This document shows, piece by piece, positions 6,768 to 15,399 of a stretch of 29,794 bases of DNA; the first letter of the stretch is position 1, and each line of letters begins with the position of its first letter. The DNA is taken from positions 1 through 29,794 of the forward strand of contig JAKAME010000007.1 of assembly GCA_021813025.1 (NCBI GenBank). Direction: 5' to 3'. Source of the stretch: Microcaldota archaeon (GTDB lineage: Archaea > Micrarchaeota > Micrarchaeia > Anstonellales > Anstonellaceae). Position numbers and translations under genes: made by a program. The notes under the pieces are model-generated. The model saw only the letters and a program-made list of their open reading frames with translations, did not search any database and was not told the DNA's origin.

Positions 6768-7718
6768 ATGGCTTCCAACTCATCAGGCAATGACGGGCAC
6801 GAGCTGCGCACGGATTTCTTGGGCAGGACTGTGGTGCTCACCCCCGCGCGCGCGGGCAGGCCGCACGAGATGGGCGCGTCGCCCGCTCCACTCGGCTCGC
6901 CAGCAGACTGCTATTTCTGTCCCGGCAATGAAAGCAAGACTCCGCCTGAAATAGAAAGAGTCCCAAGCCAGAAAAACACTCCATGGTCTTTGCGCTGTTT
7001 TCCCAACGCCTTTCCCGCCTTCTCCCGCTCTTTTCCAAAAGCTTTTGGCTCGCACGAAATCATAGTCGAGACTCCGCTGCATGGCCGGCATCTTTCCGAG
7101 CTTGACGAGGCGGCCATGGCGCGCTATCTCCTCTTCCTTGCCAAGCGCGTGCGCTCGCAGGCAGCGGAGCGCAAGCTCAAGGCAGTGGCCCTGTTCAAGA
7201 ACGAGGGCTTGGCTGGCGGCGCATCTCTTGCGCATGCCCACACCCAGCTTGTGGGCCTGCCCATAGTGCCGCCAGAGCTTAAGAAAATCGAGAAAGTGTG
7301 CAAATCCTCCTGCCCTTTCTGCCTTCTGTCTGTGGATGACCAGTACAGCAAAATCATAGAGGACGGGCCTTTTCTTGCGCTTGCTCCGTGGGCCCCGCGC
7401 TTCAATCATGAAGTATGGATTGTGCCGCGCGCGCACACTCCCAGCCTGACCGACTTGGACGAGAATTCCATTTCCGCGCTTGCCCGCACCCTGCGCTCCA
7501 TCCTGCGCGCGCAGGACTCCTCGCTAAACTATCCTGCCTACAACCTCATATTCCATCTTGCCCCCCTGCGGCAGAAGAACTTCCACTTCCATCTCGAGCT
7601 CTGCCCCCGCATCGGGCAGTGGGCAGGCTTCGAGCTTGGCTTCGGGGCTGTGATGAATTCTGTAAGGCCCGAGGAGACGGCGCGGCTTTACAAGGACTGG
7701 ATAAGGACAAATTCTTAA
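6768..7718 (+). CDS. galT: Galactose-1-phosphate uridylyltransferase family protein
   Basis: A 316-residue member of the GalT/HIT superfamily. It has two zinc-type pairs, CYFC at 48-51 and CPFC at 182-185, a catalytic-type HAHTQ at 156-160 (canonical GalT has HPHxQ) and a second FHFHLELCP near 272. GalT moves UMP between UDP-glucose and galactose-1-phosphate; related proteins transfer other nucleotides, so the true substrate is open. I chose ATG 6768 because TTATAA at 6725-6730 would start transcription just before it; the frame itself is open further up. No other Leloir genes are adjacent. Confidence 0.82.
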   Translation: MASNSSGNDGHELRTDFLGRTVVLTPARAGRPHEMGASPAPLGSPADCYFCPGNESKTPPEIERVPSQKNTPWSLRCFPNAFPAFSRSFPKAFGSHEIIVETPLHGRHLSELDEAAMARYLLFLAKRVRSQAAERKLKAVALFKNEGLAGGASLAHAHTQLVGLPIVPPELKKIEKVCKSSCPFCLLSVDDQYSKIIEDGPFLALAPWAPRFNHEVWIVPRAHTPSLTDLDENSISALARTLRSILRAQDSSLNYPAYNLIFHLAPLRQKNFHFHLELCPRIGQWAGFELGFGAVMNSVRPEETARLYKDWIRTNS

Positions 7719-7720
7719 GC

Positions 7721-8302
7721 CTAGTCTTCTCCCTGCCCGGAGAGCATTTTGTTCACCGTGTTTGCAAAAAGAACCTGGAATTCACGAAGGCTCATTCCTT
7801 TGGCGTCCAGAATGGCCAGGAATTCCTCATGGGTTTCTATTTTTTTGGCCCTCGGCAAAATCGCGGCAAAGGTCTTTTCACAGATCTCCATTCTTTGGAA
7901 AAGGTCCTTACTCCCCCAGTCAATCTTCGGAATCTCTTCTTCGCGTCCTGCCAGTTCGTCTGCAGCCTCTTTGGCCCATTCTCGTTGAGCTCGCTTAAAG
8001 CTCCTAACCTCCAGCACGGCCCACCCCGCGCCAATCAAGGCTATGGCACCCAATACATACCATATTGCCTTGAAATTGCGGGTTACAAAGTCTCCCGCGC
8101 CTTCTAAGGCGTCCAGTTTCTTTTGGGTCATGCTCGTGTCAGCAGAACCCGCCTCGCTGGGCTTGCTGACTTGTTCCTGCGCAGGCTTTGTGGGAACCGG
8201 TTTTGGCTCCTGCCCGTGCATCTTGTAGAATGGGCTGGAGAATGCCATAGTTCCGGCTATGACATACGGCAAAATCTTTTTGGCGAACTTTAGAGTCTTC
8301 AT
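7721..8302 (-). CDS. Secreted or membrane-anchored protein of unknown function
   Basis: This 193-residue protein starts at an ATG with Shine-Dalgarno GGGAGG. The N terminus (MKTLKFAKKILPYVIAGTMA) looks like a signal peptide or anchor. A Pro/Lys/Glu-rich linker (about 30-60) follows, then one clear membrane helix (AIWYVLGAIALIGAGWAVLE, about 80-100). The C-terminal domain is helical and charged, ending in LSGQGED. I recognise no family. The stop is 2 nt from the GalT-like stop, so the two genes converge. The AT-rich region 8338-8350 gives a TATA box. Confidence 0.7.
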   Translation of the reverse strand: MKTLKFAKKILPYVIAGTMAFSSPFYKMHGQEPKPVPTKPAQEQVSKPSEAGSADTSMTQKKLDALEGAGDFVTRNFKAIWYVLGAIALIGAGWAVLEVRSFKRAQREWAKEAADELAGREEEIPKIDWGSKDLFQRMEICEKTFAAILPRAKKIETHEEFLAILDAKGMSLREFQVLFANTVNKMLSGQGED

Positions 8303-8372
8303 CTTTTCCCTCCCACTATAACTTAGCCCCCTCCTGCTTATTATTAATCTGCTCACCACCACTAGTATGCAG

Positions 8373-8380
8373 TATTATAA
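8373..8380 (+). promoter_or_regulatory. TATA box of the TrmB-like gene
   Basis: TATTATAA is centred 28 nt before the ATG at 8405, consistent with a leaderless transcript. Confidence 0.6.
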
Positions 8381-8404
8381 GCAGAAAGCGCCCAAAATCC
8401 GTCC

Positions 8405-9169
8405 ATGGACTTTTCCGCTCTCGCCAAAATCGGCCTCACGCCCGGCGAGAGCCGGGTCTATCTGGCGCTCCTGCGCCTCGGCCCCTCGAAAACCGGCGCC
8501 ATCGTGCGCGAGGCCAGAGTGGCCCGCTCCATCGTCTATCAGCTGCTGGACAACCTCATGCAAAAGGGCCTGGTTTCCTATGTCACTGAGGGCAAGATGA
8601 AGCATTACCAGGCTGCCGACCCGCAGAAAATCGGCGAATACTTGGACGAGGAGGAAACCCGGCTGAAAAAGAGGCGGCAGGATTTCAGTCATCTGATCCC
8701 CGACCTTCTGGCCCTGCAGCACTCGGCCAAGCAGACTGAAGTCAAGGTCTTTCGGGGCTTTCGCGGCATGGTGGCTGTGCATGAGCACAGTTACCAGAAG
8801 CTCTCCCGTGGGGAGGAGTATTTCTTTATCAACATCCCGCACGACCAGCCGGAATACTACCATCCCTATTACCAGAAAGACCACGTCCGGCGCGCGAGGG
8901 CCGGAATAAGGTGCAGGCTTCTTTTCGACCAGCGCACAGAACCGAAGGTGCTGGCAAACCGCAACAGCTATGCGGGGTGCGATGCGCGCTACATGCCTAT
9001 GGAGGTGAATACCCCCGTCTGGTTCGGGGGCTACAAGGACGTGGCGACTATCACCGTGGTATCCTCCGACCCGATTACCATCGAAATCACCAATCAGGAG
9101 ATTGCCGATGCGTTCCGGGCTTATTTTGAGGAAATCTGGAAGAAAAGCAGGAAGTTCTCCAAGCGCTGA
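8405..9169 (+). CDS. TrmB-family transcriptional regulator
   Basis: A 254-residue protein with the TrmB layout. A winged helix-turn-helix occupies residues 1-75 (LTPGESRVYLALLRLGPSKT, then SIVYQLLDNLMQKGLVSYV with the wing EGKMKHYQA). A coiled linker (about 80-105) and a C-terminal effector domain follow (EVKVFRGFRGMVAVHEHSY...). TrmB proteins sense sugars or other metabolites and repress or activate nearby genes. The neighbouring GalT-like gene is a possible target, but this is inference. It is followed by the gatD promoter. Confidence 0.88.
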   Translation: MDFSALAKIGLTPGESRVYLALLRLGPSKTGAIVREARVARSIVYQLLDNLMQKGLVSYVTEGKMKHYQAADPQKIGEYLDEEETRLKKRRQDFSHLIPDLLALQHSAKQTEVKVFRGFRGMVAVHEHSYQKLSRGEEYFFINIPHDQPEYYHPYYQKDHVRRARAGIRCRLLFDQRTEPKVLANRNSYAGCDARYMPMEVNTPVWFGGYKDVATITVVSSDPITIEITNQEIADAFRAYFEEIWKKSRKFSKR

Positions 9170-9208
9170 TGCGGGCAAATCCCTGAAAAAAGAGAGGGGG
9201 AGCGGCGA

Positions 9209-9218
9209 TTTGTTTTTT
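9209..9218 (+). promoter_or_regulatory. TATA box of gatDE
   Basis: TTTTTTATCC lies about 28 nt before the gatD ATG, so the gatDE transcript is probably leaderless. Confidence 0.5.
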
Positions 9219-9243
9219 ATCCCTCCCATCCTATTCCCCCTTC

Positions 9244-10635
9244 ATGTATTCCCCCGCTGCCGAGCGCCTGCTGATGCAGGCCGGCGTCAAAGTCGGCGAG
9301 CCTGTCATCATCGAGCGGGGCGGCCAGTCTTTCGAGGGTTTGCTCATGCCCCGCCCTGACATAGGGGACGAGGGCTGCCTTGTTCTCAAGCTCAAGTCAG
9401 GCTACAACATCGGCGTGAGCATAGAGGGGGCGAAAATAAGCAAGGCGGCCGGAAAGGCGGAGGATTTCCTGAGTGCTGTTCCAATTGACGCAAAAGTGTA
9501 CCTGCCGTCCAAGTCTGCCTCTGCTTCGGACAAAACCCGCCCGCCTATTTATCTCCTCTCCACAGGCGGCACCATTGCCTCCAAGGTGGATTATGCGACC
9601 GGCGCAGTCTCCCCCCAGCTGGATGCAAACGAGCTTCTGGCCTCAATCCCGGCCCTCTCCTCACTAGCCCCCCTCAAGACCCGCTCCGTCCTCTCCCTCT
9701 TGTCCGAGGATTTGCTGCCCTCACACTGGGCCCTGTTCGCGCAGGGAGTGGCGGATGCGTTCAAGGACGGCGCTGCCGGAATAGTCATTGCGCACGGCAC
9801 AGACACCATGGGCTACACTGCAGCAGCCCTTGCCTATTCATTGCAGGATTTGCCCGGGCCTGTGGTGCTCACAGGCGCCCAGCGCTCTCCTGACAGGGGC
9901 TCGTCAGATGCGGCAGACAATCTTTTCGCCTCCTGCCTAGCGGCCCGCGCTCCATGGGCCGGCGTGGCAATCTGCATGCACGCAGGCGCGGACGATTCCA
10001 TCTCCCATCTTCACTGGGGCACGCGGGTGCGCAAATACCATTCTTCCGCCCGCGGCGCCTTCCGCTCCATCGGCCTTCCGCCCATAGGCCGGGCGGACGT
10101 GCGCTCGGGCCAAGTCTCCATCACTGACTCCGATGTTCCCAAGTCAGACTCCGCGCGCCATCTCATTCTCAAAAACAAGTTCAGCGAGAATGCGCACATG
10201 GCCTGGATTTATCCCGGCCTCACGCCCAAAACGGTGGAAAAATGGGCAGACTATGACGGCGTGCTCATAGCCGGCACGGGCTTGGGCCATGCCCCTGTGT
10301 GGTCGTCAGAGCCTTCCTCCAAGCATTCCATCCTGCCCACCCTGCGACAGCTGCATTCCTCCGGCGTGCTGCTGGCCATGGCCTCACAAACCTTCGGGGG
10401 CAGGGTGAACATGGACGTGTATTCGCCGGGCAGGCTGCTGCAGGAGGCAGGCGTCATAGGGCAGGAATGCGACTGGCTTGCCGAAACCGCGTATGTGAAA
10501 ATGTGCTGGGCGCTGGGACAGGAGAAGGATTCGAAAAAGGCGGCCAAGCTCATGCTTGCCCCCCGCGCCCGCGACATCCTGCCGCGCTCGCCAATCGAGG
10601 ACGCCCTGCCGTCCATGCAGGACAGGCTGGAATAG
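9244..10635 (+). CDS. gatD: Glu-tRNA(Gln) amidotransferase subunit D
   Basis: This 463-residue protein has the archaeal GatD layout: a small beta-barrel domain (1-90) and an L-asparaginase-type amidase domain. The amidase signatures are LLSTGGTIAS near 103-112, IAHGTDTMGYTAA near 182-194, then VVLTGAQRSPDRGSSDAADN near 206-225. GatD makes ammonia from Gln or Asn and passes it to GatE, which converts Glu-tRNA(Gln) to Gln-tRNA(Gln). Its stop is directly followed by the gatE ATG. Expected length and all expected motifs are present. Confidence 0.96.
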   Translation: MYSPAAERLLMQAGVKVGEPVIIERGGQSFEGLLMPRPDIGDEGCLVLKLKSGYNIGVSIEGAKISKAAGKAEDFLSAVPIDAKVYLPSKSASASDKTRPPIYLLSTGGTIASKVDYATGAVSPQLDANELLASIPALSSLAPLKTRSVLSLLSEDLLPSHWALFAQGVADAFKDGAAGIVIAHGTDTMGYTAAALAYSLQDLPGPVVLTGAQRSPDRGSSDAADNLFASCLAARAPWAGVAICMHAGADDSISHLHWGTRVRKYHSSARGAFRSIGLPPIGRADVRSGQVSITDSDVPKSDSARHLILKNKFSENAHMAWIYPGLTPKTVEKWADYDGVLIAGTGLGHAPVWSSEPSSKHSILPTLRQLHSSGVLLAMASQTFGGRVNMDVYSPGRLLQEAGVIGQECDWLAETAYVKMCWALGQEKDSKKAAKLMLAPRARDILPRSPIEDALPSMQDRLE

Positions 10636-12480
10636 ATGCGTGATTTTCCCATGCTCTGCGGTTTGGAAATACACCAGCGCCTGAGTGGCCCCAAGCTGTT
10701 CTGCGCCTGCCCCTCACCCGCGCCAGACGCGCCGCTTGAGCCAGCCCACTATTCCATCCTGCGCAGGCTTCGCGCATCCGCAGGCGAGGGCGGAGAGCTT
10801 GACATTGCCGCAGCCTTCGAAGCCTCGCGCTCGCGCAGCGTGGAATATGCCGCCCCTCCATCCAGCACATGCCTGGTGGAGGCGGATGAGGAGCCTCCCC
10901 ACCCTCTCAATGCCGTGCATTTGCAGACAGTGCTGGCTCTTGCGCGCCACGCAGGCTCGGGTCTGGCAGATGAGGTGCAGGTGATGCGCAAGACCGTGGT
11001 GGACGGCTCCAACACCTCCGGATTCCAGCGCACCTGCCTCGTTGCAATGGGCGGCTCGCTGCCCTCTCCATCAGGGCCAATTCCGCTTGAAACCATCTGT
11101 TTGGAGGAGGAAAGCGCCGGCATCCTGCCCGCAATCGGCTCAAGCGTGCGCTTTCGCATAGACAGGCTCGGAATCCCGCTTATCGAAATAGCAACTGCGC
11201 CCGTGTTCACCACTCCGCAAGAGGCGCAGGCCGGCGCAGAAGCCATTGGCATGGCTTTGCGCATGCTGCCCAACACCATGCGCGGGCTTGGCACCATCCG
11301 CCAGGACGTGAACGTATCCGTTCCGGGCGGCGAGCGGGTGGAAATCAAGGGCTTGCAGGACATACGCATACTGCCCCTGCTGATTGAGAATGAAGTCAAG
11401 AGGCAGGAGGGGCTGATTGAAATCTCGCAAGAGATGAAAAATAGGGGGCTGGGTTCGCAGGCGCCCCTTTCATCTGCAGACGTTTCCTCCCTCTTCTCCT
11501 CAACTGCCTGTCCCATCCTCTCACGCGCGCTGGGCGCGAAAGGCGCCGGCGCTTCAGGCCCATCCTCTGGCGTTGTTCTGGCAGCCCGCCTTCCGAAAAT
11601 GGCCGGCCTGCTGGGGCGCACGCTCTATGAGGGAAGGCGCTTCGGCACAGAGCTGTCGGATTATGCGAAAATGGCCGGCGGAGTGCACGGCCTCATCCAT
11701 TCTGACGAGGATTTGGCGAAGTATAAATTCAGCGAGCGCGAAATCTCCGCCTTGCGCTCCCATCTCCATCTCCAATCAGATGACGCATTCGTTCTCATCG
11801 CCGACTTGAAACAAAAGGCAGAGCCGGCCATGCGCGCCGCCCTTTCGCGCGCTCTGGCGCGCCGCGTGCCGCGCGAAACCCGCAAGGCGGACGAGAAGGG
11901 CGGCTCGTCCTTCATGCGCCCCATGGCCGGGGCGCACCGCATGTATCCCGAAACAGACATTCCACCCATCCGCATAACACGGGAAATGGAGGAGTCGGCA
12001 GGCAGCAAAAAAATCGACACAGTCGAAGCGCGCTCGTCCCGTCTCGCCTCCCTCCTTGGCCCTGAATTGGGCGAGCAGATGCTGCGCTCGAGGCAGTATG
12101 CCTTGTTTGAGAAATTAGTAGGCGGGGGGCTGGATGCTAAACTGGTTGCCATCACGCTGGAGCAGACGATGGTGTCCTTGAGGCGCGAGGGAGTGCAGGT
12201 AGAGGCCATCGGGGAATCCTCATTGCGCGAAACCCTTGAGCTGTGCGCCAAAAACAAAATCACGAGGGCAGTCATCCCGGAAGTTTTGAAAGAGGTGGCA
12301 AAAACACCGGCCGCCTCTCTGGATTCCATCGTTTCATCGCATCACTGGCAGCGCCTGACAGGCCCTGCTCTGGAAAAGGCATGGGCCGCGTCAGGCGGGG
12401 ACATGCGCGCCTTCATGGCCAAATATCGTTTGGTGGCCGAAGGCGCGGACGCGGCTGCGCTGGCGAAGAAGAAAAGCTAA
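10636..12480 (+). CDS. gatE: Glu-tRNA(Gln) amidotransferase subunit E
   Basis: A 614-residue GatE. The N terminus carries the GatB/E signature (LCGLEIHQRLSGPKLFCACPS), the middle contains RIDRLGIPLIEIATAPVFTT and GLGTIRQDVNVSV, and an insert domain (about 270-410) is followed by the MYPETDIPPI block. The helical tail (about 480-600) contacts the tRNA D-arm in known GatE structures. It activates Glu-tRNA(Gln) with ATP and amidates it. Zero-gap with gatD shows an operon. A tRNA-Gln gene is present at 24505, and its A1-U72 pair is as expected for archaeal tRNA-Gln. Confidence 0.96.
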   Translation: MRDFPMLCGLEIHQRLSGPKLFCACPSPAPDAPLEPAHYSILRRLRASAGEGGELDIAAAFEASRSRSVEYAAPPSSTCLVEADEEPPHPLNAVHLQTVLALARHAGSGLADEVQVMRKTVVDGSNTSGFQRTCLVAMGGSLPSPSGPIPLETICLEEESAGILPAIGSSVRFRIDRLGIPLIEIATAPVFTTPQEAQAGAEAIGMALRMLPNTMRGLGTIRQDVNVSVPGGERVEIKGLQDIRILPLLIENEVKRQEGLIEISQEMKNRGLGSQAPLSSADVSSLFSSTACPILSRALGAKGAGASGPSSGVVLAARLPKMAGLLGRTLYEGRRFGTELSDYAKMAGGVHGLIHSDEDLAKYKFSEREISALRSHLHLQSDDAFVLIADLKQKAEPAMRAALSRALARRVPRETRKADEKGGSSFMRPMAGAHRMYPETDIPPIRITREMEESAGSKKIDTVEARSSRLASLLGPELGEQMLRSRQYALFEKLVGGGLDAKLVAITLEQTMVSLRREGVQVEAIGESSLRETLELCAKNKITRAVIPEVLKEVAKTPAASLDSIVSSHHWQRLTGPALEKAWAASGGDMRAFMAKYRLVAEGADAAALAKKKS

Positions 12481-12486
12481 ATAAAC
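12477..12486 (+). promoter_or_regulatory. TATA box of the isochorismatase-like gene
   Basis: CTAAATAAAC overlaps the gatE stop and is centred about 26 nt before the ATG at 12508. Confidence 0.45.
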
Positions 12487-12507
12487 ACGTATTTCCATAA
12501 ATAATAC

Positions 12508-13134
12508 ATGAAAAACGCAATCGTCAATGGAACCAATAAGCCGTTGCTGAAGAACCATACCCTGCTGGTCATCGACATGGAGACGGCCCTGTCCGATCGC
12601 GGGAGACCTTCGCCGCCCCGTCCATTTCGCGACCTCAAGCCACTCCGCTCCCTTATCTCCACCGCCGCCAAGCTGGAAATTCCGACTTTTTTCTTCTTTC
12701 TTAAGGAGAGCCACGTCGTCATGCCGGCCCTCGTGTTGGCGGCCGGCCAAAAGAGCAGAATAATCAAAAAGAACGGCTTCAGCGCGTTCTGGGACACCGA
12801 TTTGAAGGATACGCTGCTGGATGCCGGCGCCTCCACTCTCATCATCTCAGGCTTCAATTCGAGTCAGTGTGTCAGGCTCACGGCCCGGAGCGCCAGAAAG
12901 GAAGGATTTGATATCATCAGCGCGCAGGAGGTGCTGTATACCAACACCCCAGACGCACCCTACGCCGCCAGCCTCCTCCACTTCTTTAAGCACAACATCC
13001 CGGTCCCCGACTCCTGTGAGGAATACTACCAATTGGAGTGCGCGCGGTTCTTTTCATCCGCGCACGAGTTGGAAACGGAACTGCGCGCGCGGGCCGCGAA
13101 GCAGTCCGCATTCTGGCCCTATGGCTGCAAATAG
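12508..13134 (+). CDS. Isochorismatase-like cysteine hydrolase
   Basis: A 208-residue member of the isochorismatase-like fold (nicotinamidase and related hydrolases). The Asp-Lys-Cys triad is visible: D23 in LLVIDM, K87 or K88 in IIKKNGFSAFWDTDL and C121 in ISGFNSSQCV. The segment after it (TARSARKEGFDIISAQEVLY) is the usual helix and strand. The substrate cannot be told; nicotinamide, ureidoacrylate or others are possible. The C-terminal end overlaps the convergent TIM-barrel gene by 16 nt. Confidence 0.87.
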   Translation: MKNAIVNGTNKPLLKNHTLLVIDMETALSDRGRPSPPRPFRDLKPLRSLISTAAKLEIPTFFFFLKESHVVMPALVLAAGQKSRIIKKNGFSAFWDTDLKDTLLDAGASTLIISGFNSSQCVRLTARSARKEGFDIISAQEVLYTNTPDAPYAASLLHFFKHNIPVPDSCEEYYQLECARFFSSAHELETELRARAAKQSAFWPYGCK

Positions 13135-13928
13135 TTCTGGTCCTCAAGGTGCTTCTTCTTCCCATGCCACAAAATGTCGAGCCTCTGCCTCGAGTATTCC
13201 AGATAGTGCGGGTCGTCGGAATGCACCTCAAGGGTGATGGTGCCGTCATACTTGCTTTTGAGCGCCTTGACCACTTTTTCCACTTCCATCCTTCCCGCCC
13301 CAAGCGGCAGGTGGTCGTCGTTCTGCCCCATGTTGTCGTGAAGGTGCACGTGCCTTATGCGCGGGGCAAGCGCGCGGAGGTAATTCTCCAGCCCCTCGCC
13401 TTTAGCCGTCTGCGTATGGCCAACGTCAAGAGTGAGGCCCATGTCCACTTGCGAAAAGAGGGTTTTGAACTCCTCAATAGACAATGATTTTGCATCCAGA
13501 TTTTCGATGAGCAAGTCAAGGCCCATGTTGGTCGCTTCCTTGTGCAGAAGCTTGAGGGTGGAAACTGCATTCTGCATGGAAGACTCGCGGCTCTGGATGG
13601 ATGGGGAAAGAGTTTCTGTGTGCAGAGTGATTTTCTGCGCGCCCAGCATCTGCGCGGCGCGGAAGGCCTGCGTGAATTCCGAGTTGATGGCCTTCTGCAC
13701 GCGCTCGTAGGGGTGCGCTATGGAGAAATACCAGGGCAGATGCGCCAGCGTGCCCAAATTGTAGGATTGGAGGGCGTCAAGCACGTCCTTCTTGTGCCTC
13801 TCAATCCACTCCGGCCGTGCGTGGGGGTGCTCAATCGTCACCTCGGCATAGTCGAAGTTCATCTCGCCGAACAGGTGAATCTGCTCAATCAGTCCCTTGT
13901 GGGGGTTGTTCATTGCGCCGATAATCAT
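13119..13928 (-). CDS. Xylose-isomerase-like TIM-barrel protein (sugar isomerase / endonuclease IV superfamily)
   Basis: A 269-residue protein from ATG 13928. The longer frame upstream is low-complexity and was left out. Strand-end metal-ligand motifs of the AP endonuclease family 2 fold are in order: ITLHTET, LLIENLD, LTLDVGHT, HVHLHDN and ITLEVHS. These proteins are sugar or sugar-phosphate isomerases or epimerases, or DNA-repair nucleases. The nuclease subfamily has more metal-binding histidines than I see, so an isomerase-type function is more likely. TATA-like elements lie at about 13965-13980. Confidence 0.82.
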   Translation of the reverse strand: MIIGAMNNPHKGLIEQIHLFGEMNFDYAEVTIEHPHARPEWIERHKKDVLDALQSYNLGTLAHLPWYFSIAHPYERVQKAINSEFTQAFRAAQMLGAQKITLHTETLSPSIQSRESSMQNAVSTLKLLHKEATNMGLDLLIENLDAKSLSIEEFKTLFSQVDMGLTLDVGHTQTAKGEGLENYLRALAPRIRHVHLHDNMGQNDDHLPLGAGRMEVEKVVKALKSKYDGTITLEVHSDDPHYLEYSRQRLDILWHGKKKHLEDQNYLQP

Positions 13929-13971
13929 AGCAACACTTCGCAAAAGATTTTGGGGCGGCGGGCTTAATAGC

Positions 13972-14184
13972 CTAATACACGCCCTCGACCGCGCGCTTGC
14001 GCCCGCCCAGCACAACGCTCGGCCCCTCATTGGCGGCAAAGCGCAGGCCGTGAAGGCGCACCTGCCGCTCATGGGGGCGCAGCAGCAGGGCCACGCCCTG
14101 CTCCGCCTGCTTCAGGCCGGTTTCCCCGCCGTGCGCAGGCGGCTCTTGCCCATCAACTGAGCGAAATTTCTCTAACTTGTTCAT
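13972..14184 (-). CDS. Small basic protein of unknown function
   Basis: A 70-residue frame (MNKLEKFRSVDGQEPPAHGG...) with an excellent TATA box 25-30 nt upstream (TATTTATATGG on the minus strand), so it would be leaderless. The second half (VRLHGLRFAANEGPSVVLGG) reads like a small beta-rich domain. I recognise no family. It is divergent from the aIF5A gene. Good third-position GC and the strong promoter make it a credible gene. Confidence 0.6.
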   Translation of the reverse strand: MNKLEKFRSVDGQEPPAHGGETGLKQAEQGVALLLRPHERQVRLHGLRFAANEGPSVVLGGRKRAVEGVY

Positions 14185-14206
14185 GCATTTATTGACGCAG
14201 ATAATC

Positions 14207-14217
14207 CATATAAATAC
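14207..14217 (-). promoter_or_regulatory. TATA box of the 70-residue gene
   Basis: GTATTTATATG on the minus strand, about 28 nt before the ATG at 14184. Confidence 0.55.
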
Positions 14218-14259
14218 TTTGGTAATTCTTGATTATTCGTGTCTTTTTAAACCAGCCGA

Positions 14260-14268
14260 TTTAAATAT
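14260..14268 (+). promoter_or_regulatory. TATA box of the aIF5A gene
   Basis: TTTAAATAT lies about 60 nt before the ATG at 14325, leaving a leader of roughly 30 nt. Confidence 0.5.
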
Positions 14269-14324
14269 TGTCCTCTCTCCATAGAAACCATCAATCCTAT
14301 TGCAGAAACCCATGAGTTGGTTTA

Positions 14325-14714
14325 ATGGAGAAGCTGTTCAATTCGGCCAAAGAGCTCAAAGAGGGCAAATACATCCTCATCGACGACATCCCCTGCCGGG
14401 TGGTGTCAATCGACACATCCAAGCCCGGCAAGCACGGCGCGGCCAAGATGCGCGTCACCGCCATCGGCGTGTTCGACGGGCAGAAAAAGCAGTGGCTCGG
14501 CCCGTCCGACCAGGACGTCGAGGTTCCAATCATAGACCGCGGCAACGCGCAGATTGTTTCGATGAACGGGAAAGTGGCGCAGCTAATGGACACCACCACG
14601 TTCGAGACATTCGAGCTGGAAGTGCCCGAGGAAATGCTGAAAGACGCCGCTCCGGGCAAGGAAGTCGAGCTGCTCTCGGCCATGGGCCGGCGCGCAATCC
14701 AGCGCGTGCGCTAA
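14325..14714 (+). CDS. Translation initiation factor 5A (aIF5A)
   Basis: A 129-residue aIF5A of normal length. The modification loop reads TSKPGKHGAAK, so Lys36 is the expected deoxyhypusine/hypusine site. The N-terminal SH3-like domain (1-70) and C-terminal OB-fold domain (75-129) are both present. The factor relieves ribosome stalling at peptide-bond formation and aids termination. Genes for eS24 and eS27 follow on the same strand with short gaps, so this is probably one translation operon. Confidence 0.97.
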   Translation: MEKLFNSAKELKEGKYILIDDIPCRVVSIDTSKPGKHGAAKMRVTAIGVFDGQKKQWLGPSDQDVEVPIIDRGNAQIVSMNGKVAQLMDTTTFETFELEVPEEMLKDAAPGKEVELLSAMGRRAIQRVR

Positions 14715-14737
14715 GATACTGATACTGGTGAACTTGC

Positions 14738-15064
14738 ATGAACATCTCAATTGATTCCAAAACCAACAACGCCCTGCTGGGCCGCACCGACGTGCGCTTC
14801 TCGCTCACTTTCGAGGGCGCCATGCCCTCGCGCAAGCAGGTGCGCGAGGCGCTTTCGATGGCCCTCTCAATTCCGGCCGAGCGCCTGAGCGTGGTGCGCA
14901 TGGACGGCTCGTTCGGCATGCACACTGCCTCCGGCCTTGCGCACGCCTATCCGACTCCCGAGGCGGCGCTTAAGGGGGAGAAGAAGCATTTGCTCATCCG
15001 CGACGCGCTGCTGGCGAAAGAGGAGAAAAAGAAGGAGGAGAAGAAAGCTCCGGCGAAAAAGTAG
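14738..15064 (+). CDS. Small-subunit ribosomal protein eS24
   Basis: A 108-residue archaeal eS24. The N terminus (MNISIDSKTNNALLGRTDVR) and the FEGAMPSRKQVREAL segment are typical. The region VVRMDGSFGMHTASGLAHAY fits the conserved core, and the end is a Lys/Glu-rich tail (EEKKKEEKKAPAKK). It sits between aIF5A and eS27, a common archaeal arrangement. Confidence 0.93.
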   Translation: MNISIDSKTNNALLGRTDVRFSLTFEGAMPSRKQVREALSMALSIPAERLSVVRMDGSFGMHTASGLAHAYPTPEAALKGEKKHLLIRDALLAKEEKKKEEKKAPAKK

Positions 15065-15082
15065 GCCGGCTGGTTGATTTTC

Positions 15083-15235
15083 ATGGCTGACGAAAAGAAA
15101 GCTCCTGCAAAAAAGAAATCCTTCAAGCCATACAAGGGGGGCAAGTCATGCCCCAAGTGCGGGCCGGGCATCCGCCTCGCCGACCACAAGGACCGCCGCG
15201 CGTGCGGCAAGTGCGGCTATTTTGAGAAGAAGTAG
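15083..15235 (+). CDS. Small-subunit ribosomal protein eS31/S27ae
   Basis: A 50-residue zinc-ribbon ribosomal protein. CPKC at 23-26 and CGKC at 41-44 form the C4 zinc site, and the intervening GPGIRLADHKDR is typical of archaeal S27ae. The N-terminal Lys-rich stretch (EKKAPAKKK) closely echoes the eS24 tail encoded just upstream. It starts 18 nt after the eS24 stop, so the two are co-transcribed. Confidence 0.95.
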   Translation: MADEKKAPAKKKSFKPYKGGKSCPKCGPGIRLADHKDRRACGKCGYFEKK

Positions 15236-15399
15236 TATTGCCCAAAAGAAAGGCATATAACCTTCATAAGAAATTCGGGCTTCTGATACTCACGTATGAC
15301 CTCCACCTTATCTTCAAAGATAAGCCACAGGAGAAGAAAGGGAAGAAATAAACGCGCTTTTTGCCTTTTTTGATATTTGCTCGCGTACACCACTTTTCC
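15236..15399 (+). other. Intergenic stretch with TATA box and possible small reading frame
   Basis: GCATATAACC at 15254-15263 is TATA-like. About 30 nt further, ATG 15296 opens a 25-codon basic frame (MTSTLSSKISHRRRKGRNKR, stop at 15371-15373). An overlapping frame beginning at TTG 15239 ends in KDKPQEKKGKK. A T-rich stretch CTTTTTGCCTTTTTTG (15358-15372) could end transcription. Neither frame is recognised. I cannot say whether this is a small gene or the trailer of the ribosomal operon. Confidence 0.3.

Noticed and set aside
15236..15350. KDKPQEKKGKK frame as a displaced eS24 tail
   Set aside because: Only a Lys-rich resemblance to the eS24 C terminus; no residue pattern like the kae1 case.
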